Assembly (NCBI RefSeq): GCF_000797495.1
Contig: NZ_JTGN01000005.1
Coordinates: forward strand, 117,104 to 181,103
Length of the DNA stretch: 64,000 bases
Source of the DNA: Robinsoniella peoriensis
GTDB lineage: Bacteria > Bacillota > Clostridia > Lachnospirales > Lachnospiraceae
Direction of reading: 5' to 3'
In this document: positions 57,601-64,000 of the stretch, one piece after another
Position numbering within the stretch: position 1 is the first letter of the stretch
Layout of the letters: each line of letters opens with the position of its first letter
The notes under the pieces: model-generated
The model's database searches: none
Told to the model about the DNA's origin: nothing
What the model saw: only the letters and a program-made list of their open reading frames with translations
Made by a program: the position numbers and the translations under genes

Positions 57601-58216
57601 GGCGGATAAAGCATCTGACCAAACTTCCGCAGACAGCGCAGCAGCGGCACTTAAAAAGGCAATGGACAGTCTGAAAAGACTACAGAATGCAGTGATTCAT
57701 ATTAAGAAGACAAAATACAAAAAGACTTATGGAAATAAGGCATTTTCTCTGGGGGCCCGGGCAAACTGTAAATTAAAGTATAAGAGCAGTAATCCCAAGG
57801 CTGCAGCCGTGAACAGCAAGGGAAAGGTGACCATAAAAGGATGTGGAAAGGCAACGATTACCCTGACAGCATCTGCAACAGACTTTAAAACAGAGGTAAA
57901 AAAAGTAACGGTTACCGTGAAACCAAAGAAGGCCGGAATCAGCAGCTTGAAATCTTTGAAGAAAAAGACAGCAGCGGTGGTTTGGAAGCGGGATAAAAAG
58001 GCAACCGGTTATCAGGTACAGTATTCCCTGAGTAAAAAATTTACCGGGTCAAAGACGAAAGTGAAGACCGTCTCCAAAAGTAAAACCACACGGTTAGAAC
58101 TTAAGAAGCTGAAAAGTAAGAAGACCTATTACATCCGGGTCAGAAGTTACAAGAAAGCGGGCAGTTCGAAAATATATGGTAACTGGAGTAAGACAAAGAC
58201 GATCAAGGTAAAATAA
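51623..58216 (+). CDS. Very large secreted modular glycoside hydrolase with tandem GH-A-like domains
   Basis: 2,197 residues. Signal peptide 1-30 (LLSMLLSTSMLFGTVLPAAA). In order: a GH39-like barrel (38-470) whose expected acid/base NEP reads ELKPD and whose nucleophile TEW reads TGW (G282); a CBM-like domain (482-600); two Big_2 Ig-like domains (618-790); a second clan-A barrel (793-1330) with acid/base E1005 in LNEP and nucleophile E1133 in LNEY; another CBM-like domain (1340-1455); two FIVAR units (1453-1580); a F5/8 C or CBM32-like domain (1588-1750); four more FIVAR units (1753-2025); an Ig-like and an FN3-like module (2023-2197), very lysine-rich. No LPXTG, so held by charge or released. 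First gene of the importer locus; substrate is probably a complex plant or host glycan. Confidence 0.9.
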   Translation: MKRKIGKRLLSMLLSTSMLFGTVLPAAAAEPGKEPKTGNAQIVVDYNTSIGTGNPMIFGGLGTPAAESNAWKSLTQETGLKVMGVDVDLSKLFPEGTDADSEVLESYTHVAGGILTRIKGAGIKAFITFDKLPSWYQSTPDKAGAFAAMVETFLSAAKPDYEESIGYVELKPDTALSAEDFTNSYYQAAAKVRSILPQVQIGGMGYELKDKNDSLSTAPNVKAVLNAYADHDQSLLQFVSFKAYGADPTTDWKNDVFGEFKPGRKAVRAALHNADMPLFLTGWSSMAKEADSPDGTITGADGIKYHSLALFKAMRDGWDMVLFDGSVDARTNAGSYMYTEADGAVTLNPFAKAYTLLSSQMGLGEGEFKVVSTDMGSSWPVDDSIAMVNSKNEAMMLLTNFGDQQKQNVSIELRNVPYEDGTVTLKGYAANTGTEVSKEVISIPDLEVHNGIITASIPIIPAKSAMGLVVTGGTDRTLPAQEMYEFESQDNHFGGNTEISWTTGASFNRTVKGFGGADNFVTLRKVAADGSGTYKAHLYASPSGNVSGTKVSVNGGEPMDIDVSGISLTKDVSFDISLEGGNQNTIKFYTESGDLRPDKLVLESGDVALSIGIQNLNALEKDGDAYVLPKVKQDFVIDARIFPASSAAGKTLEYTSSDSSVVSVNENGLLTPNKEGKAEITVSVKGEAVSSSFEIIVKNSVASVSVSPKALTLKQGESQTLTASIVPSDAANKNISWESSRPDIASVTPGADGTALVTAAGETGASVIMVITQDGNKRDTAAVTVVEPAEGGTVTIDYGNTIAAGSPKIFGVTHYPSLDGKDSDIGDHSKVWPMLTNEAGVRFMRADARLQEILPVWTKTPDTNWAPADGTQGSDQPSYVRSDYYYVPTPDGTGENRFTLEGYRADMDYYNERGEYLNGLSNPANWNTGRLLRWVREAKTQGYEVMAMTFQIPEWLSAGVVTGTAHTEKVCNGAPKDWEVYRDIIKKVYLMLKAEGIDSYEFLNEPHWYVPQGGDQRDPEGNAYPAGNRQNLIAADQFYQAIDAIYEAEGGSKPEVKMGGGADDSWGGDYGVLGTILSKKYEKWFDRIDFVSIHKYGERPANQDTGNQGANSRNAKYWLRNKLGREIPLYLNEYNVSTGQPANETYGYKSTGWHAKNLIDMMTDQYEGGGYYTCYPADVPMDDYEASSGWIERGKGMYTWNAGEPYLANFTKTWGMLSVNLGLGKGYFDVKSSSIQGGMTQSVGAVNADGTPVALINNYTATAYDRTKVIMKNVPFEAGAEVTAKIYPYTYDSDISHFESQTIMVSEDGTAEVIVPVIDGYGTAGILLEGEITAKPDVTYEFESYKNNLNGTAKIMEQSGMSNGRYVEQMNGIENAVEIPVNSKNTVNAIMEVSYSGSGNLTYILDGQEKSLPLPDGSNTVNFEVNLKEGINRLQFFTDKTDIRMDKLVKQEINKEELQKLVNREFNPDGYTEKSWKVYEEAKAGAQAVLDRENVSIGEVEAAYIKLSDAIDALVAMVDLSALITEAEAIDAGMYTTESWITFAKALTDAKEVLAQSDVSQESQVEAYYQLQGAMKALIKLPSGTENMLSGKEAVTNSAMEIENPGNATDGNLSCSYDDPFIQIAALGEDNGNPETWEPVYLQYDLGTERQIDKMDIYRTYYADGNVDIRWLDCLVEVSSDPEFPEEAVQVLFGPEDVVSKPFQETPQEIVPDAPVTARYIRIYGKGHTCSWGSSNKINISEVEVFGSGAADASVLEAMIAQAEQLQEADYTSDSFGRFLAELQRIKEILGKPDLNQAMVNQAAADLGCIMEQLVKKADFSSLNAAIDQARQLAEIHYTQASYQALAAALEAAERIAADELSAQAAIDQAEADLRDAVERLVPKADFTALNNLIEEANSKIETDYTQISYQEMRKALEAAKKTAADESAAQSAVDEAAAGLKKAMDELVLVPKTDFTKLNAVIDQAKRLIKADYTEASYQAVANALKNAERIAADKASDQTSADSAAAALKKAMDSLKRLQNAVIHIKKTKYKKTYGNKAFSLGARANCKLKYKSSNPKAAAVNSKGKVTIKGCGKATITLTASATDFKTEVKKVTVTVKPKKAGISSLKSLKKKTAAVVWKRDKKATGYQVQYSLSKKFTGSKTKVKTVSKSKTTRLELKKLKSKKTYYIRVRSYKKAGSSKIYGNWSKTKTIKVK

Positions 58217-58314
58217 TATTTACGAGGAAAGACCGGGCAGGCAGCGTTTGTCTGCCCGAATACTGCTTGATACCCACAAATTTGTGAGAAAGCATGTTTA
58301 AAATTTATTGGAAT

Positions 58315-58380
58315 GTCAAAAAAATATATACAAACCGGACAGAAAATTACATTCCAAAATGACCATATGATTTATATAAT
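58315..58380 (+). promoter_or_regulatory. Promoter of the sugar importer with the shared 66-base pattern
   Basis: GTCAAAAAA (58315), GACAGAAAA (58338), CCAAA (58354) and TATAAT (58375-58380) are at the same offsets as upstream of the glycosidase. 44 of 66 bases agree with no gap. No standard -35, so an activator is expected. Confidence 0.7.
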
Positions 58381-58434
58381 AAAAACACAATAACAGTTGT
58401 AAAAAATTAATTGTTAAGAATAAGGAGGATTTGT

Positions 58435-59793
58435 ATGAAAAAGAAAAATCTAGCAAAAAAGGTGATGGCAGTCGGGATTGCAGCAGTCTTAATGATGTCA
58501 GCTGCAGCCTGCCAGGGTGGAGAGAAGAAGACGACTGATGGGGATACTTCCCAAGAGAAAACTTCCAACGCGGCTGCTTCCAGTGATAAGGCGGAAGGTG
58601 GAGTTACGATTACCGTTGGATTAAAGGCATCCCATGTAGAAATCTCCAATATTGAAACCTTTAAAGAGAACTGGGAAGAAAAAACAGGAAACAAACTGGA
58701 TATCCAGGCAATTGATGACGACCAGTTTGATTCTCTTTTACAGACAAAAATGTCTACAAGCGGCATGTGGGATATCTTCATCGGAGATACCGGAACTCAG
58801 TCAACCTCTTACCAGCACGAAAAAAATCTGGTAGATTTATCTGACGAAGCCTGGGTACCTAAATTAACGGAAACAGGCAAGGAATTTGTAACCCATTCGG
58901 ATGGAAAAGTATATTGTTTCCCAAATGGCGGAGTCAATTCTTTTGGTATCGTTTATAACACAAAAGTATTTAAGGACAACGGACTGGAAGTGCCCAAAAC
59001 ATATGAAGAATTTGATGCGGTATGTGCTAAATTAAAAGATGCAGGTATTACACCAATTTATGTATCTATGGCAGATGCGTGGACAGTTAATCAGATTATG
59101 AATGCTGAGTGGCCGAATATTTTAAGCAAGAACCCGGATGCATTAGAAAAATTAAATAAGAATGAAATCCGCTGGGATTCCCTTCCTGAATTTACACAGA
59201 TGTTTGAAAGATTAAAAGGATATGTGGATAATGGTTATATAAATTCAGATATTTCAACTGCAACTTATGAGATGGGACAGAAAGCACTTGCCTCCGGACA
59301 GGCTGCCATGATGTACATGGGTGACTGGGCAGATCCCGAATATGTGAAAGTAGAGCCGGCAGGAGAGGGTAATATCGGAATGTTCGCAGCACCTTCTAAA
59401 GATGGTGACAGCCAGCTTGCAATTGCAGGTCCGGGCGGATATTATATCTCCAATCAGTGTAAAAATCCGGATGTGGCAAAAGATTTTATCAGTTTCATGG
59501 CTGAAGATGATAATTTACTGCTCAATATGAAGACCAGAGCTTGTACATCCGTATGGAATGATCTGGATGCTCCGAATTTAAGCGGTACGTTAAAGGATAC
59601 ACAGAAGTATATCGATGAAGGAAAAACACAGATTCACTATAACCAGACATATGTTATAACACCGTCAGATGACGCAAACAGTGCATTCCTGTCTGATTTA
59701 CTGGGTCAGAAGACACCGGAAGAATGTGCAAAAATCTGGAGTGATGCAGTAATAACAGTAGGAAAACAGTTAGGGTTTGAAGGATTTAAATAA
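58435..59793 (+). CDS. Extracellular sugar-binding lipoprotein of an ABC importer (family 1)
   Basis: 452 residues. Lipoprotein signal: basic start, hydrophobic core, then SAAAC with the lipid-carrying Cys near residue 25. The mature part is a family 1 solute-binding protein: GNKLDIQAIDDDQFDSLLQT, WDIFIGDTG, NGGVNSFGIVYNTKVF, VPKTYEEFDAVCAKLK and MYMGDWADPEY. Start 58435 follows AAGGAGG; the upstream TTG/ATG at 58411 is rejected. It delivers an oligosaccharide to the two permeases downstream. The ATPase is not in the window; a shared MsmX-type ATPase is likely. Confidence 0.93.
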   Translation: MKKKNLAKKVMAVGIAAVLMMSAAACQGGEKKTTDGDTSQEKTSNAAASSDKAEGGVTITVGLKASHVEISNIETFKENWEEKTGNKLDIQAIDDDQFDSLLQTKMSTSGMWDIFIGDTGTQSTSYQHEKNLVDLSDEAWVPKLTETGKEFVTHSDGKVYCFPNGGVNSFGIVYNTKVFKDNGLEVPKTYEEFDAVCAKLKDAGITPIYVSMADAWTVNQIMNAEWPNILSKNPDALEKLNKNEIRWDSLPEFTQMFERLKGYVDNGYINSDISTATYEMGQKALASGQAAMMYMGDWADPEYVKVEPAGEGNIGMFAAPSKDGDSQLAIAGPGGYYISNQCKNPDVAKDFISFMAEDDNLLLNMKTRACTSVWNDLDAPNLSGTLKDTQKYIDEGKTQIHYNQTYVITPSDDANSAFLSDLLGQKTPEECAKIWSDAVITVGKQLGFEGFK

Positions 59794-59810
59794 AATCTGA
59801 GCATAAAGTG

Positions 59811-59850
59811 CAAAAACCACCATCGTTCATACGTAGGTGGTTTTTGTACA
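59811..59850. terminator. Hairpin between binding protein and permeases (partial terminator)
   Basis: CAAAAACCACC with GGTGGTTTTTG: 11-bp stem, 14-base loop, T5G. It sits inside the operon, 15 bases before the permease ribosome site. Confidence 0.7.
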
Positions 59851-59862
59851 GAAAGGAGCTGT

Positions 59863-60771
59863 ATGAGAGACATGAAGAAAAAAAGCAGCATGAATAAACT
59901 GGAAAAGAAGTATTATCCTCTCTATATTGTAATTCCGGGAGTTGCTATTTTTACGATATTTTATATTTTTGCAATTGGCGGAGGGTTTATATTTTCCTTT
60001 ACGGACTGGAGCATTTACAATTTTGAATCACCAAATTTTATCGGTATTTCTAATTTTCTGGATCTGTTCGCTTCCCAAAGCTTTCTTCCGGCCTTAGGCC
60101 ATACATTTCAATTTGCAATCATAACAACGATTATCAAAGTGGGGATTGGACTGCTGTTTGCTCTTTTGCTGAACCGGGCATTTAAGGGAAGGAATTTTTT
60201 CCGTGCAGTAATCTTCCTGCCATGTACCATTGGTGCCCTGGTAATCGGTTATGTATTCACCTTTATTCTGCAGCCGGATACCGGTATTTTAAATATCTTC
60301 TTAAGAAGTATCGGCCTTGGGACTTTGGCTCTGAACTGGCTTGGAGATACCAATGTGGTGCTCTATTCCGTATGTACGGTGGAATCCTGGATGTGGATCG
60401 GGTTCAACACCGCAATCATTCTGGCAGGTCTGCAATCCATTTCCGGCGACTTATACGAGGCGGCGAGAATCGATGGTGCAAGTGCATGGCAGACAACGAA
60501 ATCAATTACCCTGCCTCTTGTCACACCGTCAATTAATACAACCATTACTTTATGCGTTATAGGTGGATTTAATATATTTGATATTGTCATGTCCATGACG
60601 AATGGCGGTCCGAACGGAGCTACCCAGGTCATCAGTAAATTATCTTACGATGCCATGAGAGTAGGAACACTTGGATACGCATCAGCAATTAACCTTGTTC
60701 AGTTTCTGCTGATTGTTATTATTATTTCCCCATTATTGAGTTTCTTAAGAAGAAGGGAGCCGGATATTTGA
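59863..60771 (+). CDS. Sugar ABC transporter permease (MalF/UgpA type)
   Basis: 302 residues with six membrane segments. The cytoplasmic EAA loop is LYEAARIDGASAWQTTKSITLPLV. A basic cytoplasmic N-terminus (KKKSSMNKLEKKYY) comes first. The ATG at 59863 follows AAGGAG. Partner of the permease that overlaps its stop. Confidence 0.94.
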   Translation: MRDMKKKSSMNKLEKKYYPLYIVIPGVAIFTIFYIFAIGGGFIFSFTDWSIYNFESPNFIGISNFLDLFASQSFLPALGHTFQFAIITTIIKVGIGLLFALLLNRAFKGRNFFRAVIFLPCTIGALVIGYVFTFILQPDTGILNIFLRSIGLGTLALNWLGDTNVVLYSVCTVESWMWIGFNTAIILAGLQSISGDLYEAARIDGASAWQTTKSITLPLVTPSINTTITLCVIGGFNIFDIVMSMTNGGPNGATQVISKLSYDAMRVGTLGYASAINLVQFLLIVIIISPLLSFLRRREPDI

Positions 60772-61607
60772 TGAAAGCAAATTATAAGACCAAGAAAGCT
60801 ATTACAAAAACAGGAATCTATGTGATCTGCCTTCTGATGACATTTGCCGTAATATTTCCATTTATTCTTGTAATTCTGACGGCTTTTAAATCAGTGGAAG
60901 AATCGGCAGTGGTTACCCTTTCCCTTCCAAAAGTATTTCTGTGGGAAAACTTCCGATATGTAATTGAAAAAGGACAGCTGCTGCGGGCATTTAAAAACAG
61001 TTTTATCATTACCGGCCTGGTCGTACTGCTGACTGTTTTTATCTCATCCGTAACGGCATTTATTATCTCGAGGCGCAGCGATAAAACGAGTAAAGTTCTC
61101 TCAGGTTATTTTTTAATCGGAATGATTGCTCCGCTGGCACTGATTCCGGAGGTTATCATCGTAAAGACACTGGGACTAAGCGGCACCTATGCTTCCATTA
61201 TTTTAATACATATCGCAGCCAGAATGCCTCTGAGCATCATGATTTATTCCGGTGTAATCAAAGGTATACCTAGAGCGCTGGATGAATCGGCAATGTTAGA
61301 AGGTGCAGGATTTTTTAATATGTTTTACCGGGTTATTTTCCCATTGTTGAAACCTGCTATTTTTACTAATGTAATAATAACATTCATGGGTGTATGGAAT
61401 GATTTCCAGATTTCTTTATATTTTGTAACAGATACGGCAAAGAATACCGTACCGCTGAGTATCTACAGTTTTGTAGGGTATATGACCTATAAATGGAACT
61501 ATGTATGCGCGTTTATTGTGCTGTCCATTCTCCCGATTCTGGTCGTATATTGTGCAGCACAAAAATATATTGTGGATGGTATGATTGCCGGCGCAGTTAA
61601 GAGTTAG
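60771..61607 (+). CDS. Sugar ABC transporter permease (MalG/UgpE type)
   Basis: 278 residues, six membrane segments. EAA loop: PRALDESAMLEGAGFFNMFY. Start ATG 60771 overlaps the upstream TGA (TGATG) with GGGAG ahead; the TTG at 60768 is not needed. Forms the heterodimeric channel with the previous gene. Confidence 0.94.
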   Translation: MKANYKTKKAITKTGIYVICLLMTFAVIFPFILVILTAFKSVEESAVVTLSLPKVFLWENFRYVIEKGQLLRAFKNSFIITGLVVLLTVFISSVTAFIISRRSDKTSKVLSGYFLIGMIAPLALIPEVIIVKTLGLSGTYASIILIHIAARMPLSIMIYSGVIKGIPRALDESAMLEGAGFFNMFYRVIFPLLKPAIFTNVIITFMGVWNDFQISLYFVTDTAKNTVPLSIYSFVGYMTYKWNYVCAFIVLSILPILVVYCAAQKYIVDGMIAGAVKS

Positions 61608-61616
61608 GAGAGTCGT

Positions 61617-63377
61617 ATGAAGAAATTATCATATAGAATCGGTGAAATACCTAAAGAAAGCAAAAGGAAAGTTACTTATACTGCAGAACAGAAAGGGGAG
61701 ACAGCATATATTCATTTTTCTGTGCAGACAGAGGGGGAAGAATTATTTTCCCCACTTACTTTAAGGATTTATGTACCTGCAATCGAGGTGCATTACAGAT
61801 GGACACCGAAACTGCATCTGATCAAAGCACTTAATTCTGATTGGTTTGAAAATCTATATCTGACCAATGGATTTACGGGTGCCCCAGTGGAATGCCTGCT
61901 TTCCCCTGATCATAAAAACTGCGCCTGTATCGGGCTTTCCGATACTTTAAGTACCATTGGTTTAAAGGCGCTTCCGGTTGAAGAAACCGGAGAATATGAA
62001 TTTGAAATTATTTTATTCAGCCGGGAGACCACTCTTAGAAAATCATATGAGGTCACCGTAAGACTGGATATGAGAGAGATTCCCTATTATCAGAGCCTGA
62101 AGGAAGTATCCCGGTGGTGGGAAACTTTGGAGGGAATGGCTTCTGCTTTTGTTCCCCAGGGAGCAAAGGAGCTTGTATACTCCACCTGGTACAGTTACCA
62201 CCAACGGGTCAGCCAGGAGGAACTACTGAGGCAGTGCGGAATGGCAAAAGAAATCGGCTGTGGAACGGTGATCGTCGATGACGGATGGCAGACAGAAGAT
62301 AACGCCAGAGGATATGCATACTGTGGAGACTGGGAAGCAGCGGAATCAAAAATGCCTGATATCCGTAAATTTGCGGATAGTCTTCATAAGATTGGAATGC
62401 GGGTCCTCTTCTGGTACAGTGTACCGTTTATTGGAGAAAGATCCGCAAACTTTGCACAATTTCAAGATATGCTTATCGATCCCGATGCTGACAGGGAATG
62501 GCATGTGCTGGATCCGAGATATCCGGCAGTCCGTGAATTCATAATCGGACTTTATGAAAAAGCCCTGACAGAGTGGGGGCTGGACGGCTTTAAGCTGGAC
62601 TTCGTGGATGAGTTTGTGGTAACGGCATTCAGCGGCAGAGAAACGGATGAGAGAAGAGATTATCAGTCTTTTGAAGAAGCGGCTGACCGATTAATGACTG
62701 ATTGTATCAGCAGGCTTAAACACATTAAGCCGGATATCCTGCTGGAATTCCGTCAGACATATAACGGACCCAGAATGCGTACCTATGGCAATATCTTCCG
62801 GGCGGTGGACTGTCCGATGGACGATGTGGAAAATAAGGTCCGGGTTACGGATATCCGTCTGATTGCAGGAGAGAGTGCGGTACATTCTGATATGGTTATG
62901 TGGCACTACGAAGATTCGGTAGAAAGCGCAGCACTTCAGATGATTCAGGTTTTATTCAGCGTACCCCAGATTTCTATGCGCCTGGAAGATCTGAAGAAAG
63001 AGCATTATCAGATGCTGGAATTTTATTGTTCCTTATGGAACAAATATAAACAGGCATTTATCAGCGGTGAATTTATTCCGTTGAATCCCACAGAAAGATA
63101 TAGTGTAATCAAAGGAATTTATAAGAATACGCTGGTATGTACCTATCATCTTACAGAGTTAATTGAACTGGAAAGAAGTTATGATGAGATGGTTTTTGTA
63201 AATGGTACCTTCCGGTCCGATCTGATTCTTTCGGTGAAAGAGGAAGGAGTATATGACAGGGAAGTATATGACTGTATGGGAAATCTGGTAGAAAAAGACT
63301 CTTTCTCCTTTAATAAGGGGGTACATATCTGGGATGTTCCGAAATGTGGATGTGTGGTATTAAAAATGAGGTTATAA
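61617..63377 (+). CDS. GH36-type alpha-galactosidase-like glycosidase (cytoplasmic)
   Basis: 586 residues, shorter than the usual 700+ of GH36. An N-terminal beta-sandwich (1-170) is followed by a barrel: ELVYSTWYSYHQ, GCGTVIVDDGWQT, GLDGFKLDFVDEF with nucleophile D328, and FRAVDCPMDDVE with acid/base D398. No signal peptide, so it acts on imported oligosaccharide. Alpha-galactosidase is the best guess; alpha-N-acetylgalactosaminidase or related activity is possible. Nine bases after the permease; GGAGA ribosome site. Last gene of the locus; the element that follows has no gene. Confidence 0.85.
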   Translation: MKKLSYRIGEIPKESKRKVTYTAEQKGETAYIHFSVQTEGEELFSPLTLRIYVPAIEVHYRWTPKLHLIKALNSDWFENLYLTNGFTGAPVECLLSPDHKNCACIGLSDTLSTIGLKALPVEETGEYEFEIILFSRETTLRKSYEVTVRLDMREIPYYQSLKEVSRWWETLEGMASAFVPQGAKELVYSTWYSYHQRVSQEELLRQCGMAKEIGCGTVIVDDGWQTEDNARGYAYCGDWEAAESKMPDIRKFADSLHKIGMRVLFWYSVPFIGERSANFAQFQDMLIDPDADREWHVLDPRYPAVREFIIGLYEKALTEWGLDGFKLDFVDEFVVTAFSGRETDERRDYQSFEEAADRLMTDCISRLKHIKPDILLEFRQTYNGPRMRTYGNIFRAVDCPMDDVENKVRVTDIRLIAGESAVHSDMVMWHYEDSVESAALQMIQVLFSVPQISMRLEDLKKEHYQMLEFYCSLWNKYKQAFISGEFIPLNPTERYSVIKGIYKNTLVCTYHLTELIELERSYDEMVFVNGTFRSDLILSVKEEGVYDREVYDCMGNLVEKDSFSFNKGVHIWDVPKCGCVVLKMRL

Positions 63378-63384
63378 AATATTA

Positions 63385-64000
63385 TATTTGGGTTTAGCTG
63401 AGGAAGGGACGCTTTGTAGATGGAAGTAGTGCGCGAAAAGAGAAGGGGGCGGATCATGGCAGGCGTTTGGAAGGCTTACCGCAGAACTGGCATTTTCTAA
63501 CCTTCCCAGAGCGCTTTTTGGTGGCACGCGGGCATTCGCTCCGAAATCCTGATGCATTTCGCAGCTCACTGCCCGCTTAGTATCCGATGGGAGCCAGTCG
63601 AATACTATCCACCAAAAAACACTCCGGCAAGGTAAGTAAATGCTCAGATCTGCTATACGCCTTCCAAACGCCTGCCATGATCCGCCCCCTTCTCTTTCCG
63701 AGATAGCATTCGTTGATACAAAGCTGGTTTTCTCAGCATGATGGGACCCCGTGGTTGTGGCATGCCGGATGCTATTGGCATAGAACACTTAAAAACCAAT
63801 AAACCAGCTGGATGTTATCACTCTGAACTGTTTCTAAATTCTACTAAAGTGTATTTGTGGTTATAGTACCTACATCCAGTTAAGTCTGTGATCAGGAAAA
63901 CAGGTAAAATTTCGTCTTATCATCCCCCTTTCACACTGAACTGCCGTAACACACTCTGTTGCATCCAATAAAGAACAGCCTGCCACAGCCCAGGGGTCCA
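63385..64000 (+). repeat. Long inverted-repeat element, copy 3 (runs to window edge)
   Basis: Starts with ATTTGGGTTTAGCTGAGG ... GACGCTTTGTAGATGG. The arms 63434-63475 and 63659-63700 are complementary in 41 of 42 positions. Homologous to copy 2 to at least CATCCAATAAAGAACAGCC near 63963. The right end is beyond, or differs near, the window end. No supported gene; the open frame on the minus strand (63372-63788) is element sequence. Confidence 0.85.

Noticed and set aside
56880..57680. DNA repeats in the glycosidase gene as a possible CRISPR or satellite
   Set aside because: Repeat spacing follows FIVAR protein modules of about 70 residues and changes keep the protein frame; no constant direct repeat with unique spacers.
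1..64000. tRNA, rRNA or riboswitch genes
   Set aside because: No cloverleaf-like block, rRNA motif, T-box or known riboswitch core was recognised by eye; a covariance-model scan would be decisive.

Overview
The window is low-GC Firmicute DNA. The (p)ppGpp-style genes, GGAGG ribosome sites, TTGACA/TATAAT promoters, a YesM/YesN sensor pair, a lipoprotein sugar ABC importer and a very large modular glycosidase with FIVAR and Ig-like repeats suggest a gut-type clostridium of the Lachnospiraceae. The genus cannot be fixed from sequence reading alone. No rRNA, tRNA or CRISPR array was recognised.

Layout. 1-5.1 kb is a defence-like remnant area: a partial large helical-repeat protein, a stand-alone metallophosphoesterase-SAVED fusion (the most unusual gene here) and a dead DUF1016 nuclease fragment. 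5-9.7 kb holds a TetR regulator, a dehydrogenase gene broken by a small inverted-repeat element, an HXXEE membrane protein, an MFS transporter and a VOC protein. 9.7-21.7 kb carries a 2,000-residue DUF4011/SF1 helicase/Vsr-like protein, a decayed kinase-like gene, a helicase IV-like enzyme and an ABC-F ATPase. 21.9-31.4 kb is mixed: a truncated acetyltransferase, a degenerate-Nudix/DUF429 fusion, ATP-dependent PEP carboxykinase, a berberine-bridge-type flavoenzyme, a minimal Ku plus DNA ligase pair, and small enzymes.

31.5-46.7 kb is regulator and transporter rich. A TetR gene and a DrrAB-like ABC exporter share the same promoter and operator pattern but are now separated by an IS3-family element. 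Next come a MocR-type regulator lacking the PLP lysine, a deformylase-like/racemase pair, an HxlR regulator, a flavodoxin-like reductase, a cystine-type symporter, and an ArsR-MFS-ABC export cluster.

47.9-63.4 kb is one glycan-use locus. A YesN-type response regulator and YesM-type histidine kinase face a 2,197-residue secreted glycosidase, followed by a sugar-binding lipoprotein, two permeases and a GH36-type alpha-galactosidase-like enzyme. The promoters of the secreted glycosidase and of the binding protein share a gap-free 66-base pattern, suggesting common control by the two-component pair.

Two families of non-autonomous inverted-repeat elements are scattered through the window: a 160-bp one (copies near 5.8, 22.6 and 41.5 kb) and a 350-600 bp one (27.5, 40.9 and 63.4 kb) whose long hairpin arms show compensatory changes between copies. 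Several genes are decayed (DUF1016, SDR, kinase-like, two acetyltransferases, HIT), so the region has been turning over by insertion and deletion.
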